Assembly: GCA_964371355.1 (NCBI GenBank)
Contig: CAYJMG010000006.1
Coordinates: 62,001-126,000, forward strand
Length of the DNA stretch: 64,000 nucleotides
From: JACRBR01 sp964371355
GTDB lineage: Bacteria; Chloroflexota; Dehalococcoidia; DSTF01; JACRBR01
Reading direction: 5' to 3'
The position numbers and the translations under genes are program-made. Shown here one piece after another: positions 17,401-25,223 of the stretch. The notes beneath the pieces were generated by a model. The model was not told the origin of the DNA, searched no databases, and saw only the letters and a list, made by a program, of their open reading frames with translations. Numbering within the stretch: the first letter of the stretch is position 1; every line of letters begins with the position of its first letter.

Positions 17401-18300
17401 GAGGGCAGCTACCGCGCCATCGCTGCGGGCCAGGTCACCTCTGTGCATCGCCAGAAGCACTACCGGACGAAGGACGGCAGCGACCTCATCGGGAGGTTGA
17501 CCGCCGCGCCCATCCGCAATCCGAACGGCGAGGTCGTGGCGATTGTCAGCATCGTCGAAGACATCACCGAGCAGCGCCGCGTCGGAGAAGAGCTGCAACG
17601 CATCGTGGCCATGAAGTCGGACTTCGTCACGCTCGTCTCCCACGAGCTGCGCGCGCCGTTGACCAACATGATGGGGGGCCTGGAGCTCATCGCGCACGAC
17701 ACCGAGCACCTTCCCGAGAGCGCACAGCGCACGCTGGCCATCCTCACGGACGAGACGTACCGGCTGAACCGCTTCGTCGAGACGATCCTCGACGTGTCCC
17801 GGCTCAACGCCGGGCAGTTGCCCATGGTGTTGGGCCCGGTGGCGATCAACGTCGTCATCGATCGAGCCATGCGGGTCATGACAGCGACGGAAGCGAGCCT
17901 GCCCATCGTGAACGTCGCGCCGGAGCTGCCGCTGGCCTGGGCCGATGAGCTGCAGCTCGAACACGTCCTCCGCAACCTCATCCACAACGCGTGCCATCAC
18001 TCCCCGCCAAACCAGCCCATCTTCATCGAAGCAAGGACGGGCGCCCACGACATCGCGATCCACGTCACGGATCACGGTCATGGCGTCCGGCCAACGGAAC
18101 TGCCCCACCTGTTCGAGCCGTTCCATCGCTCGTCCAGCGCCCAGGCTCGGTACAAGGGGTACGGTCTGGGGCTTTATTACGCGAAGCGGCTCATCGAAGC
18201 GCAGGGCGGCACCATCGAGGTCGAAAGTCCCGCCCCGGATGGCGGAGGCCGTGGCGCGCGCTTCACCGTGCGCGTACCGCTCGCCCGCCAGGAAAGGTAA
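14464..18300 (+). CDS. Soluble hybrid-free histidine kinase with eight tandem PAS domains
   Basis: 1,278 residues from the ATG at 14464, with AGGAGA eight bases upstream. I count eight PAS units, beginning near residues 20, 167, 292, 420, 542, 667, 792 and 917. Most are introduced by L(R/A)xSExxxRxLAE and end in a PAC motif of the type RDVTER. Then come HisKA with the phospho-acceptor His1060 (SHELRAP) and an HATPase domain with the N box NLIHNACHHSP, G1 DHGHG, F box FEPFHRSS and G2 GYGLGLYYAK. No membrane segments are visible, so it is probably a cytoplasmic sensor. It ends four bases before its response regulator. Confidence 0.94.
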   Translation: MTLASDTAQPGAAMALNDLATTLREREEELRTIVANTPVILWTVNADRVVERAVGGGLLAFDAGTEFRIGPASVDRRRQTPGAAEAVERAFAGETATIDITFRDHIYAATYTPVRDADGAVHHLIGTAWDVTEQRQAAAALAEANAELERRIEERTARWIRALEHLRKTEEQFRALAETSVDAVLRVDLDGRFIDVSRSFLALTGFSASEIKSMNVEDIVVEDDRAALRKRMEIYRVDDRPQRTRARIRRKDGGFYWSEGISCPVRDPITGAIREVQTIARDITEQIRAEEALRESEERYRRLAEESRDLIAVLDRDGNYVYASPSAEHLLGRSPDELMGRDAFDFVHDEDRERTLAYVREATRDRQPEIKATYRVVRPDGGAAWVESSIHPLRDETTGRVVRFHLVARDVTERVHAEESLRESEELFRLLAENSSTIVVRFGPDGLIRYASPSIYPVLGYAPEDAIGKPLSEYLLPEEPPWIDPATSRFASTGRRRALDAQGDIVWLDVSIRAVFEEGMPTPAEYHASARDVTARVEAEDALRSSEERYRHLAEDSTDIIAQFGPGAVWQYASPAVTRVLGYTSDELLGTSVYDILDEEDRERIRNLELGGDSTPVTILHRIRHKDGTPVWLETSIRPLSDSTGETAGYHVTSRDVSRRVRTEAALRESEERFRLLAEHSTDMIARHAPDGTYLYVSPAARRLLGYTPVEMVGRNAVEFIRREDYASIYHALTSTERASGLATYRARRKDGARVWLESSWHLIRDETTGAVVEWQSSTRDVSERMQAQELLAASEVRYRLLAEHSGDMFATFDGDGRFLYASPAAADLLGYTPEELIGLGFFSLVHPDDIAQSEVRMKAAREEGGVATLRIRAFRKDGGVIWTETVARSVMEPGRDQRIYSVTRDITQTVESEEALRESEELFRRIFDESPAPMALTDMQGLLVQVNDAYVRLLGYERHEIVGRSFLQFTHPDEMAAAEGSYRAIAAGQVTSVHRQKHYRTKDGSDLIGRLTAAPIRNPNGEVVAIVSIVEDITEQRRVGEELQRIVAMKSDFVTLVSHELRAPLTNMMGGLELIAHDTEHLPESAQRTLAILTDETYRLNRFVETILDVSRLNAGQLPMVLGPVAINVVIDRAMRVMTATEASLPIVNVAPELPLAWADELQLEHVLRNLIHNACHHSPPNQPIFIEARTGAHDIAIHVTDHGHGVRPTELPHLFEPFHRSSSAQARYKGYGLGLYYAKRLIEAQGGTIEVESPAPDGGGRGARFTVRVPLARQER

Positions 18301-18304
18301 GGTC

Positions 18305-18988
18305 ATGGCCCGCATCCTGCTGATTGATGACGATCCAGCACTGGTCGAAATCCTCTCGGCCTACCTCTCGCGGTTCTCCCACGAGGTCGAACTCGTCACC
18401 TCCGGGGCGTCGTGCCTGCAGGCGTGGCACGCGTACAGACCCGACATCGTCATCCTCGACGTGAGCATGCCCGGCGTCGACGGCTGGGAGGCTCTGCGCC
18501 AGATCCGGGCCGAGAGCCAGGTACCTGTAATCATGCTCACCGCCGCCAGTGAGGAGGCCGACATCCTCAAGGGCTTCTCTCTGGGCGCCGACGACTACGT
18601 CTCCAAGCCGTTCAGCTTTGCCCAGCTCGAGGCGCGCGCGAGGGCCGTCCTCGCGCGGGCGGGCGGCCGCACCGAGCCGGTCTCGCGCGTCCTCACGCAC
18701 GGCGACCTCCTCGTCGACCTCGATGCGCACCGCGTGGTACGGGGTGGCGAGCCCGTGAAATTGACGCCCACCGAGTTCCGCCTCCTGGTCACGCTGATGG
18801 AGCATCCGAACCGGGTGCTGTCGTCGGAGGTGCTGGTGCGGCGCGTCTGGGGCGAGGAGTACGCCTCAGACAGCGACTACGTACGGCGCTACATCTGGTA
18901 CCTGCGTCAGAAGATCGAGCCCAACCCCGACGATCCCGCTTACATCCGGAACGAGCGCAACATTGGCTACTACTTCGCGGCATCCTGA
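18305..18988 (+). CDS. OmpR/PhoB-family response regulator
   Basis: 227 residues. The receiver domain has the acidic pair in LLIDDDPALVE, the phospho-acceptor Asp in VILDVSMPGVDG, Thr in MLTAAS and Lys in SKPF. The C-terminal winged helix is of the OmpR type (LTPTEFRLLVTLMEHPNRVLS, then YVRRYIWYLRQKIE). The AGGAAAGG ribosome site is inside the end of the kinase gene, four bases away, so the two form one operon and a cognate pair. Target genes are unknown. Confidence 0.94.
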   Translation: MARILLIDDDPALVEILSAYLSRFSHEVELVTSGASCLQAWHAYRPDIVILDVSMPGVDGWEALRQIRAESQVPVIMLTAASEEADILKGFSLGADDYVSKPFSFAQLEARARAVLARAGGRTEPVSRVLTHGDLLVDLDAHRVVRGGEPVKLTPTEFRLLVTLMEHPNRVLSSEVLVRRVWGEEYASDSDYVRRYIWYLRQKIEPNPDDPAYIRNERNIGYYFAAS

Positions 18989-19079
18989 GGCCAGGGCTCG
19001 CTTGCCGCTTCGATAAGAGGGCAGGTACTTCTCTAAGCACGAAATCGCCCCTCGCTTCCGCTCGGTGCAGCTTCCTCCC

Positions 19080-19085
19080 TATAAT
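19080..19085 (+). promoter_or_regulatory. Consensus -10 box for mreB
   Basis: A perfect TATAAT, 67 nt upstream of the chosen mreB start. The -35 region 17 bp further upstream is poor (TTCCGC). Confidence 0.5.
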
Positions 19086-19152
19086 GGCCCTCGTTGCGTG
19101 AGGGAACGCGCGCCCCGCGGTGCCTGGCCTTCCCGCACCCGAGGACGTCTCG

Positions 19153-20235
19153 TTGATCAACCCGCTAACCGCCCTTCTGGGCCTCTTTTCCCACGACGTC
19201 GGCATCGACCTCGGCACCGCCAACACCCTGGTGATGGTGAAAGGCCGAGGCGTCGTCATCGACGAGCCCTCCGTGGTCGCCATCGACCGCCAGACCAAGA
19301 AGATCCTCGCCATCGGCGCCGAAGCCAAGCGCATGGTCGGCCGTACGCCGTCCAACATCGTCGCCGTGCGCCCCCTCAAAGACGGCGTCATCTCCGACTT
19401 CGAGGTCACCGAGCGCATGCTGCAGTACTTCATCCGCAGCGTCCACGAGCGTTTCGGCTTCGGCATCCCGCGGCCGCGCGTCGTCATCGGCATCCCCTCC
19501 GGCGTCACGGAAGTCGAGAAGCGCGCCGTCCACGACGCCGCCCTCAACGCCGGCGCCCGGGCCGCCTTCCTCGTCGAAGAGCCGATGGCCGCCGCCATCG
19601 GCGCAGGCCTCCCGATCATGGAACCCAACGGCTGCATGATTGTGGACATCGGCGGCGGCACGACGGAGGTCGCCGTGATCGCGCTCGGCGGCATCGTCGT
19701 CAGCACGTCCATCCGCACGGCCGGCGACGAGATGGACCAGGAGATCATGGCCTATGCACGCCAGGTGCATAACATGCTAATCGGCGAGCGCACGGCGGAG
19801 GAGATCAAGATCGAGGCCGGCTCCGCCTTCCCCATGGACGAAGAGGGCATGGTCGAGATCCGGGGCCGCGACCTCGCGACCGGCCTCCCCAAGTCCGTCG
19901 AGGTCAGCACCGTCGAGATCCGCGACGCGCTCTCCGGCAGTATCAACGCGATCATCGACGCCGTGCGCTCCACCATCGAGATCACGCCGCCCGAGCTGGT
20001 GGCCGACCTCATGTACCGCGGCATCGCGCTGGCGGGCGGCGGTGCGATGCTGCGCGGGCTCGACCGCCGGCTCGCGCAGGAGACGCGCTTTCCGGTGTAC
20101 GTCGCCGAAGACCCGCTGCTGTGCGTGGTCAAGGGGACGGGCGAGGTACTGGAAGAGGCGAAGATGCTGCAGAAGGTGCAGTCGGCGCTCGCCGCCCGCA
20201 AGCCCCCGCACACCCGCCGCCAGTTCGGGCTTTGA
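19153..20235 (+). CDS. mreB: Rod-shape actin homologue MreB
   Basis: 360 residues from a TTG at 19153 that has GAGGA seven bases upstream; a GTG at 19120 would add 11 residues but lacks a ribosome site. It has the actin-fold phosphate-1 loop GIDLGTANTLV, phosphate-2 IVDIGGGTTEVAVI and the adenosine motif GIALAGGGAMLRG. MreB filaments guide lateral cell-wall synthesis. Unlike most genomes there is no mreC or mreD downstream: the next gene (recJ) converges on it. Either mre genes are scattered, or this is one of several paralogues. Confidence 0.93.
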   Translation: MINPLTALLGLFSHDVGIDLGTANTLVMVKGRGVVIDEPSVVAIDRQTKKILAIGAEAKRMVGRTPSNIVAVRPLKDGVISDFEVTERMLQYFIRSVHERFGFGIPRPRVVIGIPSGVTEVEKRAVHDAALNAGARAAFLVEEPMAAAIGAGLPIMEPNGCMIVDIGGGTTEVAVIALGGIVVSTSIRTAGDEMDQEIMAYARQVHNMLIGERTAEEIKIEAGSAFPMDEEGMVEIRGRDLATGLPKSVEVSTVEIRDALSGSINAIIDAVRSTIEITPPELVADLMYRGIALAGGGAMLRGLDRRLAQETRFPVYVAEDPLLCVVKGTGEVLEEAKMLQKVQSALAARKPPHTRRQFGL

Positions 20236-20268
20236 CGATTCCGCCGGTCTTCGAGTCGGAGGCGCCCG

Positions 20269-22023
20269 CTAACCTGATGCGTCTGCCTCCGCAGAGCGCA
20301 TGTCCTCGACTCGGATGTCCAGCGTGCCGTCGGCCCGCGCGTCGAGCGTGTACACGATGTCGATACGCTCGCCCGGCTCCATGAACGCGTCGCCCATATC
20401 GAAGGCCATCGCCGGCCACGTCGTCGAGCCGTCGCGCAGCTTCAGCTTCAGGTGGCGCTCGCCGTTCCCGACGACACGGCACTCTGTGACCGTGACGCCG
20501 CGCGAGAGGAACGCCGGTACGGGATTCCCCACACCAAAGGGCCCCAGCTTCATGAGCCAGCGGATCTCCTCGCCCCGCAGTTGCCGGAGCGGCCACTGCG
20601 CGTCGATCTCCAGCACCGGCGCCAGCTCGCGGCCCGCAAGTTCCCGTTCCGCGTGCGCGACCAGGTGCTCGCGCACCTCCTCGAGGCGCGCGGTCTCGAC
20701 GGTGAAGCCTGCCGCCGCGCGGTGCCCACCGAAGCGCACAAAGAGGTCGTGCCGCGCCCGTAGCGCGTCGGTGATGTGGAACTCATCGATGCTGCGGCAG
20801 CTCGCGCGGCTCAGCTCGTCGCCCTTCTCGTACACCACCGCCGGCCGTCCGTATAGCGTCACCAGCTTCGACGCGATAAGGCCGACGATGCCCGACGAGA
20901 AGTCGGGGTGGCCGATCATCAGCAGCGGCGGCAGCTCGCCCCGCTCTTCGATGAGCCGCGCGGCCAGCGCGACCGCCTGTGCGGTGCGCTCCTGCCGGTC
21001 GCGGTTCAGCGCGTCGAGCTGCTGCGCCAGCTCACGGCCGCGATCTTCGTCTGTGGTGAGCAGCAATTCGAGCGCCAGCTTTGCGTGGGCGATTCGCCCG
21101 GCGGCGTTCAGGCGCGGTCCCAGGCGATATCCGATGTCGTCGGCCGTGATCGTGGCCGGGTTCACGCGCGAGACGTCCATCAGCGCCCGCAGCCCGGGAC
21201 GGCGTGTACGCGCCAGGACCGGCAGCCCCGCGCGCATGATGCGCCGGTTCTCATCTGCCAGCGGCGCCATGTCGCACACGGTGCCGAGCGCCGCCGCGTC
21301 CAGGTATTCCTCCTCGTCGAACGGCAGGCCCGCCGCGGCGTGAAGCGAGGCGGCGAGGTGAAAGGCGAGACCAGCCGTCGCCAGCTCGGACAGGCCGCCC
21401 GCGTTTGCGTCGCGCAGCTTCGGGTTCACCAGCGCGAGCACGTCCGGCAGCTCCGGCGGGACCGTATGGTGGTCGAGCACGATCACGTCCATGCCGATCT
21501 CCCGCGCGCGGGCGATCTCGCTGATCGAGCTGGTGCCACAGTCGGCGGTCACCAGCAACGTTGCGCCATCCCGGCGGAGGCGCTCGATGGCGGGCACGTT
21601 CAGGCCGTAGCCCTCTGTGAAGCGGTCCGGAATGTACGGCACGGGCGCGGCGCCTGCCGCCCGGAGAGCCTGCGTGAGTTGCGCCGCCGAGGTGACACCA
21701 TCGACGTCAAAGTCGCCGAACACGGCCACCGCCTCGCCGTTGCGGGATGCGCGCAGCATCCGGTCGACGGCGACGTCGATCGCCGGGAGGGCGCTCGACG
21801 AAGGCGTGGCGCCGGGAGGGCCGAGGAACAGCAGCGCCGAGGCGGCGTCGGTGATCCCCCGCATCGCCAGCAGCCGCCCGACGAGTTCGGGCCACTCACC
21901 TGCCGGCGCGTGCTGGCGCCGTGGGCGGCCCCGCCAGCGGCGGCGGCGCGCGAGTCGCGCGCGAGAGGGATCGCCACCATCCGTGGCGGCACCGCGAGCC
22001 TCCTGCTGCGCCGATAGCACCAT
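20269..22023 (-). CDS. recJ: Single-stranded-DNA exonuclease RecJ
   Basis: 584 residues from the ATG at 22023; the 40 codons further upstream do not look like protein. The DHH phosphoesterase signatures are present: FGDFDVDGVTSAAQL, ADCGTSS and LDHHTVP. A DHHA1 domain follows with FGGHRAAAGF and then an OB-like C-terminal domain. RecJ degrades single-stranded DNA 5' to 3' in recombination and repair. A TACAGT box on the minus strand, nine bases upstream of the ATG, and no ribosome site suggest a leaderless message. The first ~60 residues are an Arg/Ala-rich, poorly conserved extension. Confidence 0.93.
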   Translation of the reverse strand: MVLSAQQEARGAATDGGDPSRARLARRRRWRGRPRRQHAPAGEWPELVGRLLAMRGITDAASALLFLGPPGATPSSSALPAIDVAVDRMLRASRNGEAVAVFGDFDVDGVTSAAQLTQALRAAGAAPVPYIPDRFTEGYGLNVPAIERLRRDGATLLVTADCGTSSISEIARAREIGMDVIVLDHHTVPPELPDVLALVNPKLRDANAGGLSELATAGLAFHLAASLHAAAGLPFDEEEYLDAAALGTVCDMAPLADENRRIMRAGLPVLARTRRPGLRALMDVSRVNPATITADDIGYRLGPRLNAAGRIAHAKLALELLLTTDEDRGRELAQQLDALNRDRQERTAQAVALAARLIEERGELPPLLMIGHPDFSSGIVGLIASKLVTLYGRPAVVYEKGDELSRASCRSIDEFHITDALRARHDLFVRFGGHRAAAGFTVETARLEEVREHLVAHAERELAGRELAPVLEIDAQWPLRQLRGEEIRWLMKLGPFGVGNPVPAFLSRGVTVTECRVVGNGERHLKLKLRDGSTTWPAMAFDMGDAFMEPGERIDIVYTLDARADGTLDIRVEDMRSAEADASG

Positions 22024-22032
22024 GTGCGCGCC

Positions 22033-22038
22033 ACTGTA
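22033..22038 (-). promoter_or_regulatory. Candidate -10 box for recJ
   Basis: TACAGT on the minus strand with nine nucleotides between it and the ATG. Confidence 0.35.
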
Positions 22039-22223
22039 GCACGCGTTGATCCATACACGGCGCGCCGCTGCATGAGTGGAGGGCGCGTAGTCCCAGTTAT
22101 GTCTCCGCTCAGCGAAATCCTTACAAAAGAGGCTACGGCCCACTACTTCCTGTCCGATATCTGCCTATGGACACCCCGCGCCTGCACCGTGCCGGGGGGA
22201 GCAGTCACAGGAAGGAACACACG

Positions 22224-22682
22224 ATGAAGCGCCTTTTGATGGGGGTTGGCGTCGCCATGTCCGCGATCGCCATAGCCGCCGGCATTGCCGCCGATCCCGG
22301 GACGGCCTCAGCGGATGGGCCGACGTTCGAGTTCGATGGCCTCGAGGAACTCGCCGGCGTGGAGTTCGGAGACCTGTCCGACCTGCCGACCGACAACGTG
22401 CCTGAGCCCGCGCCCGCAAACCCGGCGCCCGCGGCCCCGGTCGAGCAGCCGTCGCTCGAAAACGGCGACGCCGCAGGTGCGCAGCCCGCCAGTTCGGGGC
22501 AACAGCCAGCCGCCCCGGCGGGAGCCACCGGGCCGATCGCGCTGCCCTCCACCGGCACCGGCTTCGGCGACGGTGGCAGCGCCCTGATCATCGCGGGGTT
22601 CGCGACGATCTTCGCACTGGCCGGGCTCGCATGCTTCGGGGGCGTCCGCGTGCTCGAGGCGGTCCGGGCGCGGGCCCGCTGA
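22224..22682 (+). CDS. Small secreted protein with LPSTG sorting-type tail
   Basis: 152 residues, ATG preceded by GGAAGGA. It has an N-terminal signal peptide (MKRLLMGVGVAMSAIAIAAG, likely cut after TASA at residue 30) and then an acidic Pro/Ala-rich middle. The C-terminus reads LPSTG (residues 107-111), a hydrophobic segment (SALIIAGFATIFALAGLACF) and an Arg-rich tail. That three-part tail is the classic sortase signal, so the protein may be covalently surface-anchored; no sortase gene is in the window. No catalytic domain is recognisable. Confidence 0.7.
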   Translation: MKRLLMGVGVAMSAIAIAAGIAADPGTASADGPTFEFDGLEELAGVEFGDLSDLPTDNVPEPAPANPAPAAPVEQPSLENGDAAGAQPASSGQQPAAPAGATGPIALPSTGTGFGDGGSALIIAGFATIFALAGLACFGGVRVLEAVRARAR

Positions 22683-22756
22683 GCGGACGAATCGAACGCA
22701 TCCTGAAGCGAGGCCGCCGGTGATGACCGGCGGCCTCGTCGAGCATTCGGGGGCAA

Positions 22757-23542
22757 TCAGTCTTCTTTCTGGCGCAGGGCGCCGAACTCGCCCATCCACC
22801 AGCGGCGCTGCATCTTCGGGGCGTAAGAGAGCCCGAACTTCGTCGTCGCGACGTTGTGGATCATCGCCGCGGCGCCTTCGATGGAGTCAGTGACCTGTAG
22901 GAGGCCAAGATCGGCTTCCTCGATCGTCCCGGCGGCCAGCATCGTCGTGCGCATCGCCTCGATCCACGGCCCCCAGAACTCGGTCCCGATGAGAACGAGC
23001 GGGAAGTCCTGGATCTTGCCGGTCTGCATTAGTGTTGCCGCCTCCGATATCTCGTCCAGCGTGCCGAAGCCGCCCGGCATGGCGACGAAGGCGTACGAGT
23101 ACTTCATGAGCATGACCTTGCGCACGTAGAAGTGCTTGAAGGTCACCATCTTGTCGAGGTAGCGGTTCGCCGACTGCTCCTCCGGCAGCTCGATGTTGCA
23201 GCCCGCGGTGCGGCCGCCCGCCTCCTTCGCGCCGCGGTTCGCCGCCTCCATGATCCCCGGCCCGCCCCCCGTCATCACGGTGAAGCCGTCGCGGGCGAGG
23301 AGGCTGCCCAGGCGGCGCGCCTGCTGGTAGTACGGGTGATCCTCTGCGAAACGGGCCGAGCCGAACACGGTGACGCAAGGCCCGACGAAGTGCAGCGCGC
23401 GAAACCCGCGCAGCAGCTCGAAGAAGATCTTCACCGCGCGCATCAGCTCAAACCCACGAGCCTGCGGCCCGGCCAGGAAGCGGATGTCCGGCGGCTCCCC
23501 CGAGCCTCCGGCGACCGGCGGCAGGTCGATCGGTTGCGTCAT
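22757..23542 (-). CDS. LOG-family protein (cytokinin riboside monophosphate phosphoribohydrolase-like)
   Basis: 261 residues from the ATG at 23542, with GGAGG six bases upstream; a TTG at 23563 is less likely. It has the Rossmann-like LOG fold with VTVFGSAR, TGGGPGIMEAANRGA and the signature MPGGFGTLDE. Relatives cleave nucleoside 5'-monophosphates to base plus ribose-5-phosphate, and are often misnamed lysine decarboxylases. The ~40 residues before the core are a lineage-specific extension. The physiological substrate in this organism cannot be read from the sequence. Confidence 0.85.
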   Translation of the reverse strand: MTQPIDLPPVAGGSGEPPDIRFLAGPQARGFELMRAVKIFFELLRGFRALHFVGPCVTVFGSARFAEDHPYYQQARRLGSLLARDGFTVMTGGGPGIMEAANRGAKEAGGRTAGCNIELPEEQSANRYLDKMVTFKHFYVRKVMLMKYSYAFVAMPGGFGTLDEISEAATLMQTGKIQDFPLVLIGTEFWGPWIEAMRTTMLAAGTIEEADLGLLQVTDSIEGAAAMIHNVATTKFGLSYAPKMQRRWWMGEFGALRQKED

Positions 23543-23618
23543 CGCGCCCTCCCCATGCAACAAGACGGCGGCGCAATCGCCCGCGCCGCCTGAAACTGTA
23601 GACGACCGACCGCTGGAA

Positions 23619-25070
23619 TCACGCCGCGGGCGTCCCCTCGGCTTCCTGCTCCGGCGCCGTCACGGCATGGGCCGCGGTCGACATCGTCGCGGCCGCGTCG
23701 CGGTCGCGGATCAGCAGTGCCACGGCGGCGCCGGCGACGGAGAGGATCCCCATGAGCAGGAAAGAGTCCTGAAACGACGCCAGCCGGCCATCCGGCGAGA
23801 GCCCGTTCTGCGTGAAGCGGCTGGTCAGGTACGCGGCGGCCACGGCGACGCCCAGGCTGGAGGCTACCTGGCTGGTGGCGTTATACAGCGCCGTCGCCCG
23901 CCCGGTCTGCACCGGCGAGATCTGCGCGTACGTCGCGGCCTGCAAAGGTACCAGTACAAAGCCGAACGCGATGCCGCGCGCCAGCATGAGTGCCCGAATG
24001 ACCCAGAGGTTCGTCTGGAAGTCCACCTGGTACAGGGCCAGCGTGACGGCCGCGCTCCCCACGAGCCCCGCCAGGATCAACCGCTGTGGCCCCACGACCC
24101 GGTAAATCCGGCTGGCCGGCTGCGCCGTCATCATCACGCCGATCGCCATCACGAACGTCGTGAGCCCCGACTCCAGCGGCGAGAGGCCGCGGCCGAGCTG
24201 GAGCTCCAGCGTCAGCAGGAAGATCATCGAAGAGCCGCCGAACATCGTGACGATCCACGCCAGGTTGCAGGCGCGGAAGAGCGAGTTGCCCAGGATGCGC
24301 ACGTCCAGCATCGGCTGCCTGATGCGCAGTTCTGCCAGCGCGAACGCAGCCAGCAGCGCGAGGCCGGCGACCCCGATGCCGAGCACCTGCCCGTCGTCGA
24401 AGCCGTGCTCGCCCGCGCGCGAGAGCGCGTACACGACCGCTGCCAGGCCCGACCCCGCGAGGACGAAGCCGATGGGGTCGAACCGCCCCGCCTGCGCTTG
24501 TTTCTCCTCGCGCAGGTAGAAGTACGCGACCAGCAGCGCCGCGATGCCGATCGGCAGGTTCACAAGGAAGATCCAGTGCCACGACGCGTACTCGACCAGC
24601 GCGCCACCTACCACGGGGCCACTGGCGGGAGCGACCGCCGCCGGTACGACCATGATGCCGGCCGCCTTCGAACGCTCCTCGGGCGGGAACGCCCGCCACA
24701 CCATGGAGAACGCCACAGGCGACAGCATGCCACCGCCCACGCCCTGTAGGACGCGGAACCCGATCAGCGCCTCGATGGTGGGGGCGACCGCGCAGAGCAG
24801 CGACGCGCCGGTGAACGCCGTCAGCGCGAACATGAACACGCGCTTCGTGCCGAACCGGTCGCCCGCCCACCCGGAGATCGGGATGAAGACGGCGAGACTG
24901 AGCAGGTAGGCCGTAATCACCCACTGGATGGTCGAGGGCTGGGCGACCTCGAACTCGCGCTGGAGCGTGGGCACGGCGACGTTGATGATGGTGGTATCCA
25001 GCAACTCCATGAAGATGGCGAACACGCCCACCAGCGCGACGATGTACTTGTATTCGACCTTACCCAGCAT
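23619..25070 (-). CDS. MFS drug exporter, DHA2 (EmrB/QacA) type with 14 predicted helices
   Basis: 483 residues, essentially all membrane helices. The family signature LDTTIINVAVPTL lies in helix 1, GDRFGTKRVFM is the loop 2-3 motif A, and RVLQGVGGGMLSPVA is in helix 4. The count of about 14 helices fits the DHA2 group, which uses the proton gradient to expel drugs or lipophilic ions. It is divergent from mutS2 across a 150-bp gap holding a nested inverted repeat. Substrate unknown. Confidence 0.88.
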   Translation of the reverse strand: MLGKVEYKYIVALVGVFAIFMELLDTTIINVAVPTLQREFEVAQPSTIQWVITAYLLSLAVFIPISGWAGDRFGTKRVFMFALTAFTGASLLCAVAPTIEALIGFRVLQGVGGGMLSPVAFSMVWRAFPPEERSKAAGIMVVPAAVAPASGPVVGGALVEYASWHWIFLVNLPIGIAALLVAYFYLREEKQAQAGRFDPIGFVLAGSGLAAVVYALSRAGEHGFDDGQVLGIGVAGLALLAAFALAELRIRQPMLDVRILGNSLFRACNLAWIVTMFGGSSMIFLLTLELQLGRGLSPLESGLTTFVMAIGVMMTAQPASRIYRVVGPQRLILAGLVGSAAVTLALYQVDFQTNLWVIRALMLARGIAFGFVLVPLQAATYAQISPVQTGRATALYNATSQVASSLGVAVAAAYLTSRFTQNGLSPDGRLASFQDSFLLMGILSVAGAAVALLIRDRDAAATMSTAAHAVTAPEQEAEGTPAA

Positions 25071-25119
25071 GCCGGCCTCGCTACTGCAACGCGTCGCGGA
25101 TTTGCACTCACCTTAGCGT

Positions 25120-25161
25120 GCCAGCCAACCTCATGCTGCCAATCCGTGGCAGCAGGCTGGC
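25120..25161. repeat. Nested inverted repeat in the MFS/mutS2 divergent gap
   Basis: Outer arms GCCAGCC (25120-25126) and GGCTGGC (25155-25161) enclose inner arms GCTGCC (25135-25140) and GGCAGC (25148-25153). It could be an operator for a dimeric regulator or a hairpin in the leader. Confidence 0.5.
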
Positions 25162-25211
25162 AGCGAGCGACGAAGCGTGGCCCGGCGCGCCGGCTTCGGC
25201 GTCCTCCCGGC

Positions 25212-25217
25212 TACACT
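25212..25217 (+). promoter_or_regulatory. Candidate -10 box for leaderless mutS2
   Basis: TACACT with exactly six nucleotides before the ATG and no ribosome site, so transcription would begin at or next to the start codon. Confidence 0.45.
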
Positions 25218-25223
25218 GACTCG

